Assembly: GCF_900107935.1 (NCBI RefSeq)
Contig: NZ_FNVG01000006.1
Span: forward strand, 124,001-188,000
Length of the DNA: 64,000 nt
Direction of reading: 5' to 3'
Source: Vibrio hangzhouensis
Lineage (GTDB): Bacteria > Pseudomonadota > Gammaproteobacteria > Enterobacterales > Vibrionaceae
Both the position numbers and the translations under genes were made by a program. Each line of letters begins with the position of its first letter. Positions within the stretch are counted from its first letter, which is position 1. Positions 45,072 to 55,399 of the stretch are shown in pieces. The notes beneath the pieces are model-generated. The model was not told the origin of the DNA and did no database searches. It saw only the letters and a list, made by a program, of their open reading frames with translations.

Positions 45072-46007
45072 ATGCAATCTAAATTAGAAGAACTTGACTT
45101 AAACCTACTCAAGCTACTTCGTATCGTCGTAGAAACTCGCAATACCTCGCAAGCTGCGGAAATTCTGGGGATCTCTCAAACCAGCGTAAGCCGCGGTATG
45201 GCAAAGTTACGAGAAACCTTTGGCGATCAGCTGTTCATCCGTAAAGCGCATGGCGTAGAGCCATCGGAACTGGCTGAAAAACTGGCTGAAGCTGCGGATA
45301 ATATGCTAAAGCCGTTCAGTCAGGTACTGGAAGCCTATCAGACGTTTGACCCGCAAGAGTTTGAGGGCAGCGTGTCTATAGCGGTGGAACTCAGTCTGTT
45401 AGAAGTATTCGGTCCGGGATTATACCGTGCACTCAACAACGCCCTGCCGAAGGCCAAAATAAAGTTGGTCTACTGGAGAGAGGAGTCATTGCATCATCTG
45501 TTCGACCGGCAGCTGGACTATATGATTCACTACTCAATCCTCCCGTTACCTCAAGATATTTATGTTCACCACTTATCTGAAATCGCCGTCAGTCTGGTGG
45601 CCCGAAAAGATCACCCTGTCCTGAGTCAATCCAGTGATTGGGAAGATATTCACCATCTTCCTTTGATTAAATTGGTCGCGGAAGCGATGAAGAGTAAACA
45701 CGACCCGTTCGATGAGCTATACGTCAGTAGAGGGTACGAGCCCAACATTTGCTTAGTGACACACAGTATTCCGATTGTTGTCGAGAAACTCGTCAACTCA
45801 GATGCAATTAAATTCAATAGCAGCTATTTGCTTTCTCATAGCGATCAACTTAAGTGTTATCCCCTACCGTCGATACCACGGGAGTTAAGGAAGTTCAGTG
45901 TCTCAGGGGGCTATCTTCAGTCAAAACGCGGCTACCCAATTAATCAGTTCCTGCATCAAACGCTGCAGCAGTTTTTCAACTCTATCATTCAGCCAGACGT
46001 CAATTAA
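45072..46007 (+). CDS. LysR-family regulator, first of two paralogues
   Basis: About 311 residues. The N-terminal winged helix (ELDLNLLKLLRIVVETRNTS, ILGISQTSVSRGMAKL) is followed by a substrate-binding domain. The DNA-reading part is nearly identical to that of the LysR encoded at 47890. Divergent from the dioxygenase gene. The ATG used is 9 bases after GAGGAA; one three codons earlier touches the ribosome site, and the longest frame has 52 extra codons without family similarity. Confidence 0.9.
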   Translation: MQSKLEELDLNLLKLLRIVVETRNTSQAAEILGISQTSVSRGMAKLRETFGDQLFIRKAHGVEPSELAEKLAEAADNMLKPFSQVLEAYQTFDPQEFEGSVSIAVELSLLEVFGPGLYRALNNALPKAKIKLVYWREESLHHLFDRQLDYMIHYSILPLPQDIYVHHLSEIAVSLVARKDHPVLSQSSDWEDIHHLPLIKLVAEAMKSKHDPFDELYVSRGYEPNICLVTHSIPIVVEKLVNSDAIKFNSSYLLSHSDQLKCYPLPSIPRELRKFSVSGGYLQSKRGYPINQFLHQTLQQFFNSIIQPDVN

Positions 46008-46307
46008 CTCTTCCTGCTTGCGAGAATCTGGATAAGAGATTCTCGCCTCTGTATTTGTCAGTGATCTTTGCTGCCAAGGGCAATTTTGGTCTCCCGCAGC
46101 ACGCCGCTATAGAGATACACCAGATTTGAATTTCTGTTATACGTTCATTTGTTTCTGCAACAAACCTACACTCACACCGCACCAAACAACAGGTTGACTT
46201 TCATTAGCCGAAAGTCGGCAAGTAATAACCGAAATTTAAGGAATACAAATTTCGTAATTAGCAAAGGATGGGCATAAATCAAATATATCAGAAGCAGAAA
46301 CACCATA
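46008..46307. other. Intergenic region upstream of the DUF3943 gene
   Basis: 300 bases. It should hold the promoter of the DUF3943 gene; no clear operator, hairpin or small gene was seen. Confidence 0.35.
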
Positions 46308-47738
46308 ATGAATACTCTAACAAAATCCATGCTCACCGCATCCGTTATATTAAGCGCTCCTGTTCTATCCGATTCACTCCCATTATATATCGGCCACCAG
46401 CCCTCCGATCTGGCTGACCATTGGAGAACGTCACTAACCGATTTCAACCAGCTCTCGGAACCGGATACGACAGATTTTACAATCAGTACCAACCCGGAAA
46501 AGTCCAACTCGGCTTGGGAAGAACTTCCAGACACCAACCACGTTTACAGTAACCCTTATCGTGTGTCATTGTTCTCCCCTCAAAACGGCGAAGATGGCGC
46601 CAGGCTCTGGTCACAAACAAAATCCATCGCTGCATACGGTGTGGGGGTAGCTGGTGTTCTGGCACTGATGCCAGAGTCAATCACCAACTGGGAAAAAGGC
46701 GGGGACGATCTTTTTAGCAAGTGGGTTGATAACGTTAGCAGTGGTCCAACATGGGACCGAGACGACTGGGCTATCAATTATATTGGCCACCCTTATTTTG
46801 GCGGTGTGTATTATCAAGCGGCTCGTAAATCCGGCTATCGCCAATGGGACTCATTTATTTATTCCGCCATGATGTCAACGTTCTACTGGGAGTACGGTAT
46901 CGAAGCCTTTGCAGAGGTGCCGTCTATTCAGGATCTGTTCGTTACCCCGATTCTTGGATGGGTATATGGAGAGTGGGCCTACAATAAAGAACAGGAGATT
47001 CGACTGACAGGCGGTACAGTCTGGGGCTCAAAGTCACTGGGTAATGTGTCACTGTTCTTGCTAGACCCAGTAGACAGTCTGGGCAACGGCGTTAACCATA
47101 TAGCAGGGAGAGAAATAGTAAGAGCTGGTACCGGATTTGTCGGCGTGCAGAACGTAAATACTCCCAATGGCGTTTCAGAACGTCAGTTCAGGTTTGAAGT
47201 GCAGTACGCACTCGATGCAACCCCGGGTTCTTCACGTACCAGAAAGAGCTACTACTCTCAAAATAGCGAGGATCCCGTTACCTATAGCATCGTGGGAGTC
47301 TCGGCGGGTGCCAGTTATGTTGAGCCATCGGACTATTGGGAGCTAGACCCTGGTGCAGGCGTATCGTTCACTGTTGGCTTGCACTTCAGCCCTGCTCTGT
47401 CTGGCCACCTAACTTACACTCGAGCGTCACTGAATGACCGAGAAACACAGCAATCGGCAACGTATGAAAGCTACAGTGCAAACGGACTTTACTACTTTAA
47501 TACTGATTCAAAACTGCGCCCATTTGTTACCGCAGGTTTTGGTGAAAGTCTGAAAAATGAAGATACCAAAACCAAGCAGTTCCAGTTAAATGCCGGAGCA
47601 GGTCTACACTATGCGCTTCATCCGAACTGGGCGCTTCAGGCCGAGTGGCGACATGCAGGCCGACCATCCGCTAAAGCAAGCGAAAATATTGCAACGGGTC
47701 GATTAGTTTACCGATTCGGTAAAGGGGAAAGAATATAA
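46308..47738 (+). CDS. DUF3943 outer-membrane-type protein
   Basis: 476 residues with a signal peptide (to about VLSDS). The central part carries DUF3943-type text: NYIGHPYFGGVYYQAARKSG and YWEYGIEAFAEVPSIQDLF, with TPILGWVYGE after it. The C-terminal part alternates polar and hydrophobic residues and ends in YRF region strands, like a beta-barrel. Function of the family is unknown. It sits between two LysR paralogues and has its own terminator. Confidence 0.83.
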   Translation: MNTLTKSMLTASVILSAPVLSDSLPLYIGHQPSDLADHWRTSLTDFNQLSEPDTTDFTISTNPEKSNSAWEELPDTNHVYSNPYRVSLFSPQNGEDGARLWSQTKSIAAYGVGVAGVLALMPESITNWEKGGDDLFSKWVDNVSSGPTWDRDDWAINYIGHPYFGGVYYQAARKSGYRQWDSFIYSAMMSTFYWEYGIEAFAEVPSIQDLFVTPILGWVYGEWAYNKEQEIRLTGGTVWGSKSLGNVSLFLLDPVDSLGNGVNHIAGREIVRAGTGFVGVQNVNTPNGVSERQFRFEVQYALDATPGSSRTRKSYYSQNSEDPVTYSIVGVSAGASYVEPSDYWELDPGAGVSFTVGLHFSPALSGHLTYTRASLNDRETQQSATYESYSANGLYYFNTDSKLRPFVTAGFGESLKNEDTKTKQFQLNAGAGLHYALHPNWALQAEWRHAGRPSAKASENIATGRLVYRFGKGERI

Positions 47739-47751
47739 ACCCTGTCTAAAC

Positions 47752-47793
47752 AAAACGCATCAGAATCCTTCGTATTTTCTGGTGCGTTTTTTC
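47752..47793 (+). terminator. Terminator of the DUF3943 gene
   Basis: A 14-base arm AAAACGCATCAGAA pairs with TTCTGGTGCGTTTT (one G-T pair), loop of about 11 bases, followed by TT on the plus strand and then TCTT. Confidence 0.8.
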
Positions 47794-47889
47794 TTGATTA
47801 TCCTCTCTAAACCACCCTCTTTGTTGATGAGCCTGTCGCCAGGTGTTATTTTTATGTTAAGCAATTGAACTGGCGAAGGCATACTGCGG

Positions 47890-48828
47890 ATGAGTAAGTC
47901 AATGAAAAACCTCGACTTGAACCTTTTGACGCTTCTGAAAGTCGTAGTTGATACACGTAATGTTTCTCAAGCAGGTGAAATACTAGGAATCTCGCAAACC
48001 AGTGTCAGTCGCGGCATGGCAAAATTAAGAGAAACTTTTGGCGATCAGTTGTTTATTCGTAAAGCTCACGGCGTAGAGCCATCGGAACTTGCGGAAAAGT
48101 TAGCAGAAGCCGCAGACAACATGTTGACCCCATTTACTGAAGTACTGGATGCATACAGCAACTTTGATCCTCAGAATTACGAAGGGTCAATTGTGATCGC
48201 ATTTGAACTTTCCTTGCTTGAGACATTTGGGCGCGGGATATATCAGTCGCTGACGAACGCGTTGCCAAAAGCAAAGCTTTCCCTAATGCATTGGCAACAG
48301 GATACGCTTACACAAATACTTAATCGCCATGTTGATTATATTGTTCATTATGAACCCTACCCTTTGCCTCAGGATATTTACACCCACCACTTATCCGATA
48401 TAAAAATCAATCTCGTCGCGCGTAAAGACCATCCAGTGTTAAGCCAAACTTCTGACTGGGAGGTTATTCACAAACTTCCAATGATCAAGCTCTTTTCAGA
48501 GACCGTAAGTGCCAAACAAGACCCTTACACTAATGCACTGTTTACCTCCAAGGGATATACCCCCAATATCGTGCTCAGTACTCATAGTATTCCTATCGCT
48601 GTCGACAAACTCATCACATCGGATGCGTTCAAGTTTAGTAGTAGTTATTTGCTCACCTACAGTGATGAATTAAAGTGCTATCCGCTCCCGGTAATGCCCA
48701 AAGAATTAAGAAGTGTGTCCGTCGTTGGCGGCTATTTGCAGGCAAAACGTGGTTACCCTCTCAACCAGTATTTGCATCAAACAATACAGAGTTTTTTTAA
48801 CAATGTACTCCAGCCAGATATAGAATAA
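47890..48828 (+). CDS. LysR-family regulator, second of two paralogues
   Basis: 312 residues. The region SQTSVSRGMAKLRETFGDQL, and on through the helix to AEAADNML, is the same in the LysR at 45072; the effector domains diverge more (for example MHWQQDTLTQ against VYWREESLHH). The pair must have arisen by duplication and may bind the same operator while sensing different ligands. It begins at ATG 47890; an ATG four codons later is possible. Confidence 0.9.
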   Translation: MSKSMKNLDLNLLTLLKVVVDTRNVSQAGEILGISQTSVSRGMAKLRETFGDQLFIRKAHGVEPSELAEKLAEAADNMLTPFTEVLDAYSNFDPQNYEGSIVIAFELSLLETFGRGIYQSLTNALPKAKLSLMHWQQDTLTQILNRHVDYIVHYEPYPLPQDIYTHHLSDIKINLVARKDHPVLSQTSDWEVIHKLPMIKLFSETVSAKQDPYTNALFTSKGYTPNIVLSTHSIPIAVDKLITSDAFKFSSSYLLTYSDELKCYPLPVMPKELRSVSVVGGYLQAKRGYPLNQYLHQTIQSFFNNVLQPDIE

Positions 48829-48829
48829 C

Positions 48830-48998
48830 TTATACTCAAGTAACCTCAAGATGCGTATTCAGCGAGAATTACTTGGCTTCTGGGCGCGACATTGATTCGA
48901 AGATCTAGTGGCTCTAAATCGAAAATCGCTAACAAAGCATATAAGCCAAGTTAACTCGCCCTCTGGGAGTCCTGCATCCTGAGGTCACTTGAGTATAA
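48830..48998. repeat. Imperfect-palindromic intergenic repeat, full copy
   Basis: 169 bases bounded by 25-base inverted ends (TTATACTCAAGTAACCTC at the left, GAGGTCACTTGAGTATAA at the right) and a nested inverted pair ACTTGGCTT (48871) / AAGCCAAGT (48943), so the RNA could fold into one long stem. No frame inside. It is the kind of small miniature repeat scattered in Vibrio genomes; the right end reappears at 55556-55591. Confidence 0.82.
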
Positions 48999-49024
48999 AG
49001 GGTTGAGCTAAAGCTAACTCGGTA

Positions 49025-50380
49025 TCAGGTGATACCCTGGACCCATTTCTTACTTCTTATTCTCAACAATGAGGTAATACACTTAATCAACTCTCCAAGT
49101 AGGAATAACAGGAAGACCCATAGCGGTTCGATATCGAGATAGACGACCGCGAGTGCTGATATTGGTATCGTGATCAACCATTGCGCGACGATATCCTGAT
49201 AGAGGCAAAACCTGACATCTCCCCCTGCGCGCAAAATACCAGTGATAGCCATCATTGGAATAGAGCGAAGCACAACTCCTAAGCACAATACAAGAATAAA
49301 GTTTTTTGACAACTCGAACGACTCTTCGGTTAGCGCGGGAAACATGGACAGTAATAGGTTTTGAGAGAGATAGACCGTTATAGCGACGACAATGGCGCAA
49401 CTGATATTGAACACCATCGCGCTTTTAGCATAAATCAAACTGCTCTTGTACTTCCTGGCCCCAAGGTTATTGCCGATCAATACCCCCGCGGCGCTTGATA
49501 ATCCAATGACGACAGAAAGTGCAAATGATTCTATTGGTGCCACTACAGATAGAGCAACAAGCCCTAATACTCCGGTTTGCCCCATGATAGCGTGACAGGC
49601 AAATAGGCCCGCGGCCCATACAAGAAAATTAAGCGTGGTAGGCACGGATATCTTCAAAAAATGAGATAATCGACTAATTGTCAGACAATTAATAACATCC
49701 TGCCCACCGAATGCAACCGCATACTTTTTACTATAGACATACATGTAGAGCAGAAGGAATTCTGCGATCCCACTTAATAGAGTAGCGATTGCAGCGCCTT
49801 TGAAACCGAGCTCAGGAAAACCCAAACGACCAAAAATGAGTGCCCAATTCAGAAATATATAAACAACCAAACCTACGGCACTAAAAAAGGTACTGACTCC
49901 GGGTTTATGCATGGCTCTTAAGCCAAACAACATCGTTGTTACGAAGGCCACACTTAACATACTTGGCGCAGCAATAGATAAATACAACCGCCCCAGAGCG
50001 ACCACAGAGTTATCATCCGTCGCAAGCGACATTATCTGAGTAGAGAAAAGTAAGAAAACTGATGTGCAAACTAAAGCTAAAGCACTGGACACAATCCAGG
50101 TGAGAGCGGTGTTTTCCTTTACGCCTTTATCATTCTTTGCGCCCCAATATTGAGCCGTTATCAACGCACCCGCAGTCGTCGTGCCCACTATCATGATAGT
50201 GGTTACAAAGATGGCTCTTGCTGCCACACCAATGGCGGCTAATTCCATATCTCCTAAATGGCCAAGCATAATGACATCGATTAGACCCCGGCTTGAATAG
50301 AGCACATTCTGCAAAGCGATTGGCAGGGCTATGACTATCAACTTCCTGAAGAAATGGCTACGCAATGGCAGCGCAATCAT
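49025..50380 (-). CDS. MATE-family multidrug efflux protein
   Basis: About 451 residues and twelve membrane segments of the MATE fold (GLIDVIMLGHLGDMELAAIGVAAR near the start, in parts; GALITAQYWGA; SAAGVLIGNNLGA mid-protein). Exports cationic drugs by Na+ or H+ antiport. Three starts are possible: GTG 50443 (no ribosome site), GTG 50395 (AAGGA upstream) and ATG 50380, which gives a normal N-terminal length. Confidence 0.9.
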   Translation of the reverse strand: MIALPLRSHFFRKLIVIALPIALQNVLYSSRGLIDVIMLGHLGDMELAAIGVAARAIFVTTIMIVGTTTAGALITAQYWGAKNDKGVKENTALTWIVSSALALVCTSVFLLFSTQIMSLATDDNSVVALGRLYLSIAAPSMLSVAFVTTMLFGLRAMHKPGVSTFFSAVGLVVYIFLNWALIFGRLGFPELGFKGAAIATLLSGIAEFLLLYMYVYSKKYAVAFGGQDVINCLTISRLSHFLKISVPTTLNFLVWAAGLFACHAIMGQTGVLGLVALSVVAPIESFALSVVIGLSSAAGVLIGNNLGARKYKSSLIYAKSAMVFNISCAIVVAITVYLSQNLLLSMFPALTEESFELSKNFILVLCLGVVLRSIPMMAITGILRAGGDVRFCLYQDIVAQWLITIPISALAVVYLDIEPLWVFLLFLLGELIKCITSLLRIRSKKWVQGIT

Positions 50381-50597
50381 TGTATTCGATAACACCAGGG
50401 ACGATCCTTGTTTTATCTGAGTGCCTACAATTAACGCTAACACACTTTGAAAAGACTTGTTAATTTTGTGTTAACTTTAATGTCTGACTATCAGTCACTA
50501 CGCATATGCCTTCACATTATGGTGCCAACGATTATTTTGTTGATTCTGTTGCTCACGGTGTTTACATCGTAAGGGGATACACAAAACCCGAAAAACA

Positions 50598-50632
50598 AAA
50601 AAGCTGAACCTTAAATAAAGGTTCAGCTTTTT
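50598..50632. terminator. Bidirectional hairpin terminator
   Basis: Perfect 15-bp stem AAAAAGCTGAACCTT/AAGGTTCAGCTTTTT with a 5-base loop, downstream of the 121-residue protein gene (minus). Confidence 0.9.
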
Positions 50633-50657
50633 GGCCCAGCAACAGTCCCATCTCAAC

Positions 50658-51023
50658 TCAAATTTCGCTACATTGGCGAACCGCCAGTCGTCTTTCTATG
50701 AAAGAAAGATCCAGACCATCGAGTGTCGTGTCAAATACCACACAGTCTAGCCAAAACACATCCAAAAGTAGGTGAATATCATCCGTCAACTGCGCTAAGT
50801 CATCTTCCGTCAATGCAAGAATATCCCTCCCCCATGCCTTTGATATATCGAAAACAAGACTTCTGCCTGACACCTTGTCTGTACTGTAGTCGTCCTCAGT
50901 AATCTCTACTACAAGAATAATTTTGCATGGCCCATCACCAATGTCCAACAACCCATAGGGTCGGTCGTTGAGATGGATGGTTTCTTGATAGTAGGTCTGC
51001 TTTAGCTGATTCCTACGGTTCAT
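50658..51023 (-). CDS. Hypothetical acidic cytosolic protein
   Basis: 121 residues, no signal or membrane segment, strongly acidic with an Asp-rich C-terminal half (DDYSTDKVSG, TEDDLAQLTDDI). ATG after AGAGG, and its own terminator, support it as a real gene. It is divergent from the RND efflux operon, sharing the intergenic space with the motifs at 51088-51136. I do not recognise a family. Confidence 0.72.
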   Translation of the reverse strand: MNRRNQLKQTYYQETIHLNDRPYGLLDIGDGPCKIILVVEITEDDYSTDKVSGRSLVFDISKAWGRDILALTEDDLAQLTDDIHLLLDVFWLDCVVFDTTLDGLDLSFIERRLAVRQCSEI

Positions 51024-51087
51024 TTGTACCTCTTAATACACTTAAATTTTCATCATCAACTTACGTGTTTACGACTACAAACTGAAC

Positions 51088-51136
51088 GAATAAGAGTTAT
51101 TCATTATTGCAAAAAGCCAAATAGCAAATATGAATA
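51088..51136. promoter_or_regulatory. Motif pair upstream of the RND operon
   Basis: GAATAAGAGTTATTC (51088-51102, a GAATA-N5-TATTC dyad) and GCAAATATGAATA (51124-51136). Both recur upstream of the outer-membrane protein gene at 55813-55835. Candidate operator. Confidence 0.5.
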
Positions 51137-51240
51137 ACTGCTAAACATAGCGTGAATCGGTGATTTGTTTAAAATTCCAGCCAATAGACAAGACCTGTCG
51201 AAATTAATTTCAATATTTTAAAGAAACCTTGGAGAAAACC

Positions 51241-52329
51241 GTGAATCGCCCAATGTTGTCAGCCCTGTTAAACACCAAACCCCTTCTAGTGACAGCTGGA
51301 CTTTCTGCTTCGGTACTACTCACCGGATGCAAAAGCGAACAGAACGCTGAACAGACTGCCCCTGTCGTTCGCCCAGCTTTTACTGAAACTGTTACCGCTC
51401 AGGCAGTGGCAGACCTGTACTTCAATGGTGTGGTTCAGTCTTCTAACCGTGCCGATCTATCATTCCGTATCTCTGGTCGTCTGGATGAGCTTCTGGTTAA
51501 GCAGGGAGACAAGGTTTCTAAGGGGCAAGTTATCGCAAAACTTGACTCGGTTGACGCCGAGATCACCTTAAATGCAGCGAAGAATGAGCTGGCGAATACC
51601 TACACAGAATACAAGCGAGCTTTGCAACTTTACAACGGCAAACAAGCGATATCAAAAAGCCAGCTGGACGAAATTAAGCTTCGCTATCAACAATCAGAAA
51701 GTAAATTGGAAGAAGCCCAGCGTCGCGTAGATGACACCACACTAAGAGCGCCGTTTGACGGAATCGTTAGCCGCAAGCTGGTGGACAACTACACCCAGAT
51801 TCAAAGCAACGAAGCCATTGTTTCTATTCACGATTTAAACCAACTTGAAGTCGTGATTCAGGTTCCTGAGCGAATTATGGCGCAGCCAAATGGCGCACGA
51901 AAAGTTCTAGCCAGCTCACCTTTATTCCCGGGTAAAACTTTCGACTTGTCTGTTAAGACATTCGAAACCGAACCGGACCCAACGGCACGAACTTATGGCG
52001 TCACTTTAAAATTTGAAGATACCCAACAGGTCACTCTGCTTCCAGGCATGACAGTGCGCGTCTTCTCCATATCAACAGAACAAGAAAGCGGCATGATCAC
52101 CGTTCCTCTTTCTGCGATTTCTCCAGATAACCTGGGTAATCAATACGTTTGGGTGGTCGATGAGAACAACACTATTCAACGCAGAGTCATTGAAACAGGC
52201 TCCATGGTTGGGGATCGTGTACAAGTCACATCGATGCTTAATGCAGGTGAGCAAATCATCACAGCTGGCACTCTGGGCTTATCTGAGGGGCTGGAAGTTC
52301 GACCAATGACAACTAAGGCGGCGAAATAA
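51241..52329 (+). CDS. RND efflux periplasmic adaptor lipoprotein
   Basis: 362 residues. The lipobox VLLTGC (Cys about 29) and a hairpin coiled coil (about 105-170) with lipoyl halves (DLSFRISGRLDELLVKQGDK and TLRAPFDGIVSRK) match RND adaptors that join pump to outer-membrane channel. GTG start at 51241 with GGAG 6 bases upstream, rather than the TTG at 51229. Its stop overlaps the pump start by one base (TAATG). Confidence 0.9.
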   Translation: MNRPMLSALLNTKPLLVTAGLSASVLLTGCKSEQNAEQTAPVVRPAFTETVTAQAVADLYFNGVVQSSNRADLSFRISGRLDELLVKQGDKVSKGQVIAKLDSVDAEITLNAAKNELANTYTEYKRALQLYNGKQAISKSQLDEIKLRYQQSESKLEEAQRRVDDTTLRAPFDGIVSRKLVDNYTQIQSNEAIVSIHDLNQLEVVIQVPERIMAQPNGARKVLASSPLFPGKTFDLSVKTFETEPDPTARTYGVTLKFEDTQQVTLLPGMTVRVFSISTEQESGMITVPLSAISPDNLGNQYVWVVDENNTIQRRVIETGSMVGDRVQVTSMLNAGEQIITAGTLGLSEGLEVRPMTTKAAK

Positions 52330-55300
52330 TGAATATAGCCAACTTCACCATAGCTAAACGCACCAGCGTTTGGGTATTGATCGCCCTAACCCTAATCGGT
52401 GGGTATATCAGTTATCTGAAACTCGGTCGCTTTGAAGACCCAGAATTTGTGATTCGTCAGGCAGTTATCGTGACACCTTATCCGGGTGCAACAGCGCAAG
52501 AAGTGTCCGACGAGGTCACTGATGTTGTGGAAGGTGCACTGCAGTCGCTACAAGAAGTGAAAGAAATTACTTCGGTGTCAAAGCAAGGCATGTCAGAAGT
52601 CACGGTAGAAATCAAACGTGAGTTCTCCAATAACGAGGCAGAGCTACAACAGGTCTGGGACAAAGTCCGAAGAAAAATCGGTGACGCCGAACGTTCTTTA
52701 CCTCCCGGTTCTGGTCAGCCCATCGTCAATGATGACTTTGCTGACGTGTTCGCTCAGTTCTATGCCGTTACCGGCCGAGGTCACAGCGACAAACAGCTGC
52801 AGGATTATGTAGACACCTTGCGTCGTGAACTTGCACTGGTGCCTGGTGTGTCGAAAACCGCGACACTGGCAGAGAAAAACGAAGTCATTTTCGTTGAGAT
52901 CGCAAGTGATCGTCTTGCTCAATTCGGTGTATCTGCCGAGCAGGTATACCGTGTTCTAGAACGCCAGAATATGGTGTCGACTGCGGGTAGTATTAATACC
53001 GATACCATGCGTGTTGCCATTACACCAGTTTCTAGCATCAGTTCATTTGAGCAATTGAAAAACCTACAAATTGCGATTGGTGATAACAACACGGTCATGA
53101 GACTGTCCGACATCGCCAACGTAACGCGCGGCTTTGAAGAACCTTCGTCAGTACTTATGCGCTACAACGGTAAACGTGCGATTGGCCTGGGTATTTCTAA
53201 CGTAGCCGGTGGCAACGTGGTCGAAATGGGTGATGCGGTAAAAGCTCGTATTACAGAGCTAGAAAGCCAGCGTCCTCACGGAATCGAACTTCACGAAATC
53301 TCGATTCAGTCTGACTCCGTGCGTGATTCAGTTTCAGAGTTCATCAATAACCTGATTGCCGCTGTTGTCATTGTATTTGTTGTACTGCTGCTGTTTATGG
53401 GAGTTCGAACTGGTCTGGTCATCGGCTTTGTTCTGGTACTGACTGTCGCAGGCACGTTAATCGTCATGTTAATTGATGATATCGCCATGCAACGTATTTC
53501 TCTGGGTGCTCTGATCATTGCTCTCGGTATGTTGGTTGACAACGCAATCGTGGTAACGGATGGCGTACTAACCCGACTACAAAAGAATCCCAGTGCCGAC
53601 CGCAAGCAAGTCGTTTCTGAAATCGTCAACGAAACTAAGTGGCCATTACTGGGCGGTACGATTGTTGGTATCTGTGCATTCAGCGCTATCGGCCTGTCAC
53701 CATCGAACATGGGCGAATACGCAGGGTCACTGTTCTGGGTAATTCTGTACTCAATGATGTTGAGCTGGGTGCTTGCAGTAACTGTCACCCCAATGCTTTG
53801 CCACGACTATCTGAAGGTCAACGCAAACAAAGTATCAAAACCAGGAAAAATCAGCGCAGCTTATCAACGAGTGCTAGAAGCGGTACTGAATAATCAGAAA
53901 AAGAGTTTAGTCGTCGTTGTGGGTCTTTTTGCAGTGGGTGTGGTCACTTTCAGCCATGTACCACCGGGCTTCATGCCAGAGTCACAAAGAGAGCAGTTTG
54001 CAATCGATATTCGTCTGCCACAAGGAACTGACATAGAGCGTACTCATGAGATCGTGGGGCAAATAGAGAAAGATGTTTGGGAAAAATCGAATATCACTGG
54101 TACCACGAGCTTTATCGGTTCAGGCGGTCTTCGTTTCATGTTGACCTACTCTCCGGAGCCACCAAACTCAAGCTATGCCCAAATGTTAGTGGATGTGGAT
54201 GATTATAAAGTCATTGAGAGTCTGGTAGCGGAGCTACATGTTGAACTGAACGAACGTTACACCGATGCCTCCATCAATGTCTGGAAGTTTATGTTAGGCC
54301 CAGGTGGTGGTAAAAAGATTGAAGTTGCTTTCAAAGGCCCGGACAGCGAAGTGCTGAGACAACTAGCCGAACAAGCAAAAGACATTATGGAGCAATCACC
54401 TGCACTCGTAGCGATTCAGGATGACTGGCGTCAACAAGTGCCTGTCATCAGGCCTGTCTACTCAGCAGAAAAAGTGCAGAGTTTTGGTCTGACAACAGTA
54501 GAGCTAAACCAGGCGATTCAACAAACATTGTCAGGTCGAAATGTTGGTGTCTACCGTGAAGGCAATGACCTCATTCCGATTGTGGTTCGTTCTCCAGAAT
54601 CAGAGCGTCACCATGACCGAGTGATTGAAAATACCAAAGTGTACAGTGCAACGATTGGACAGTTTGTTCAGGTCGAGCAATTGATTGAAAGTTCAAGCGT
54701 TGAATGGCAAGACGCAATGCTGCGCCGTATTGACCGAGTGCCAACCATCATGGCACAGGCTGACCCAGCGACTGGCATCCTTACGTCAGAAGCGTTGGAG
54801 ATGATTCGTGCAGATATCGAAAGCATGCCATTGCCAGTAGGTTATGAACTGGAGTGGTTCGGTGAGTACAAAGACGCCAAAGAAGCGGACGAAGGACTAA
54901 AGATATCAGCACCTTACGGCTTCACCGCAATGGTTCTGGCCGTGGTATTTATGTTTAACGGCATTCGTCAGGCTCTGGTAATTTGGTGTACGGTACCTTT
55001 GGCAGTGTGTGGTGTGGCAATCGGGCTGGTAACCTTCCAGACGCCGTTTGAGTTCATGGCAACGCTGGGCTTCCTGAGCCTGATAGGTATGATGGTGAAA
55101 AACGCAATAGTGTTGGTCGACCAGGCAGATAAAGAGATTGCATCGGGTACACAACCATATGAAGCAATTATATCGGCAGCGATGAGCCGAGCCAGACCGG
55201 TTATTCTTGGTGCAGCCACGACGATACTGGGTGTCGCCCCTCTGCTCGTAGACCCGTTCTTCAAGAGTATGGCTGTCACTATCATGTTCGGTCTGTTGTT

Positions 55301-55388
55301 CGCCACTGCATTAACATTGCTGGTTATTCCACTGAACTACGCACTGTTCTTCAGAATCAAGCAGCCTGCCCAGCCGCAGACGAACTAA
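52329..55388 (+). CDS. RND efflux inner-membrane pump
   Basis: 1019 residues, the usual HAE1-like length, with twelve membrane segments and two large periplasmic loops. It begins NIANFTIAKRTSVWVLIAL and has the intramembrane charged region (LGMLVDNAIVVTDG, with the DN/Asp-type relay) and FLSLIGMMVKNAIVLVDQA in the C-terminal half. Proton-driven export of hydrophobic or amphipathic compounds. No outer-membrane channel gene is adjacent, so TolC is assumed. Followed by a terminator. Confidence 0.94.
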   Translation: MNIANFTIAKRTSVWVLIALTLIGGYISYLKLGRFEDPEFVIRQAVIVTPYPGATAQEVSDEVTDVVEGALQSLQEVKEITSVSKQGMSEVTVEIKREFSNNEAELQQVWDKVRRKIGDAERSLPPGSGQPIVNDDFADVFAQFYAVTGRGHSDKQLQDYVDTLRRELALVPGVSKTATLAEKNEVIFVEIASDRLAQFGVSAEQVYRVLERQNMVSTAGSINTDTMRVAITPVSSISSFEQLKNLQIAIGDNNTVMRLSDIANVTRGFEEPSSVLMRYNGKRAIGLGISNVAGGNVVEMGDAVKARITELESQRPHGIELHEISIQSDSVRDSVSEFINNLIAAVVIVFVVLLLFMGVRTGLVIGFVLVLTVAGTLIVMLIDDIAMQRISLGALIIALGMLVDNAIVVTDGVLTRLQKNPSADRKQVVSEIVNETKWPLLGGTIVGICAFSAIGLSPSNMGEYAGSLFWVILYSMMLSWVLAVTVTPMLCHDYLKVNANKVSKPGKISAAYQRVLEAVLNNQKKSLVVVVGLFAVGVVTFSHVPPGFMPESQREQFAIDIRLPQGTDIERTHEIVGQIEKDVWEKSNITGTTSFIGSGGLRFMLTYSPEPPNSSYAQMLVDVDDYKVIESLVAELHVELNERYTDASINVWKFMLGPGGGKKIEVAFKGPDSEVLRQLAEQAKDIMEQSPALVAIQDDWRQQVPVIRPVYSAEKVQSFGLTTVELNQAIQQTLSGRNVGVYREGNDLIPIVVRSPESERHHDRVIENTKVYSATIGQFVQVEQLIESSSVEWQDAMLRRIDRVPTIMAQADPATGILTSEALEMIRADIESMPLPVGYELEWFGEYKDAKEADEGLKISAPYGFTAMVLAVVFMFNGIRQALVIWCTVPLAVCGVAIGLVTFQTPFEFMATLGFLSLIGMMVKNAIVLVDQADKEIASGTQPYEAIISAAMSRARPVILGAATTILGVAPLLVDPFFKSMAVTIMFGLLFATALTLLVIPLNYALFFRIKQPAQPQTN

Positions 55389-55399
55389 CAATGAAGAAG

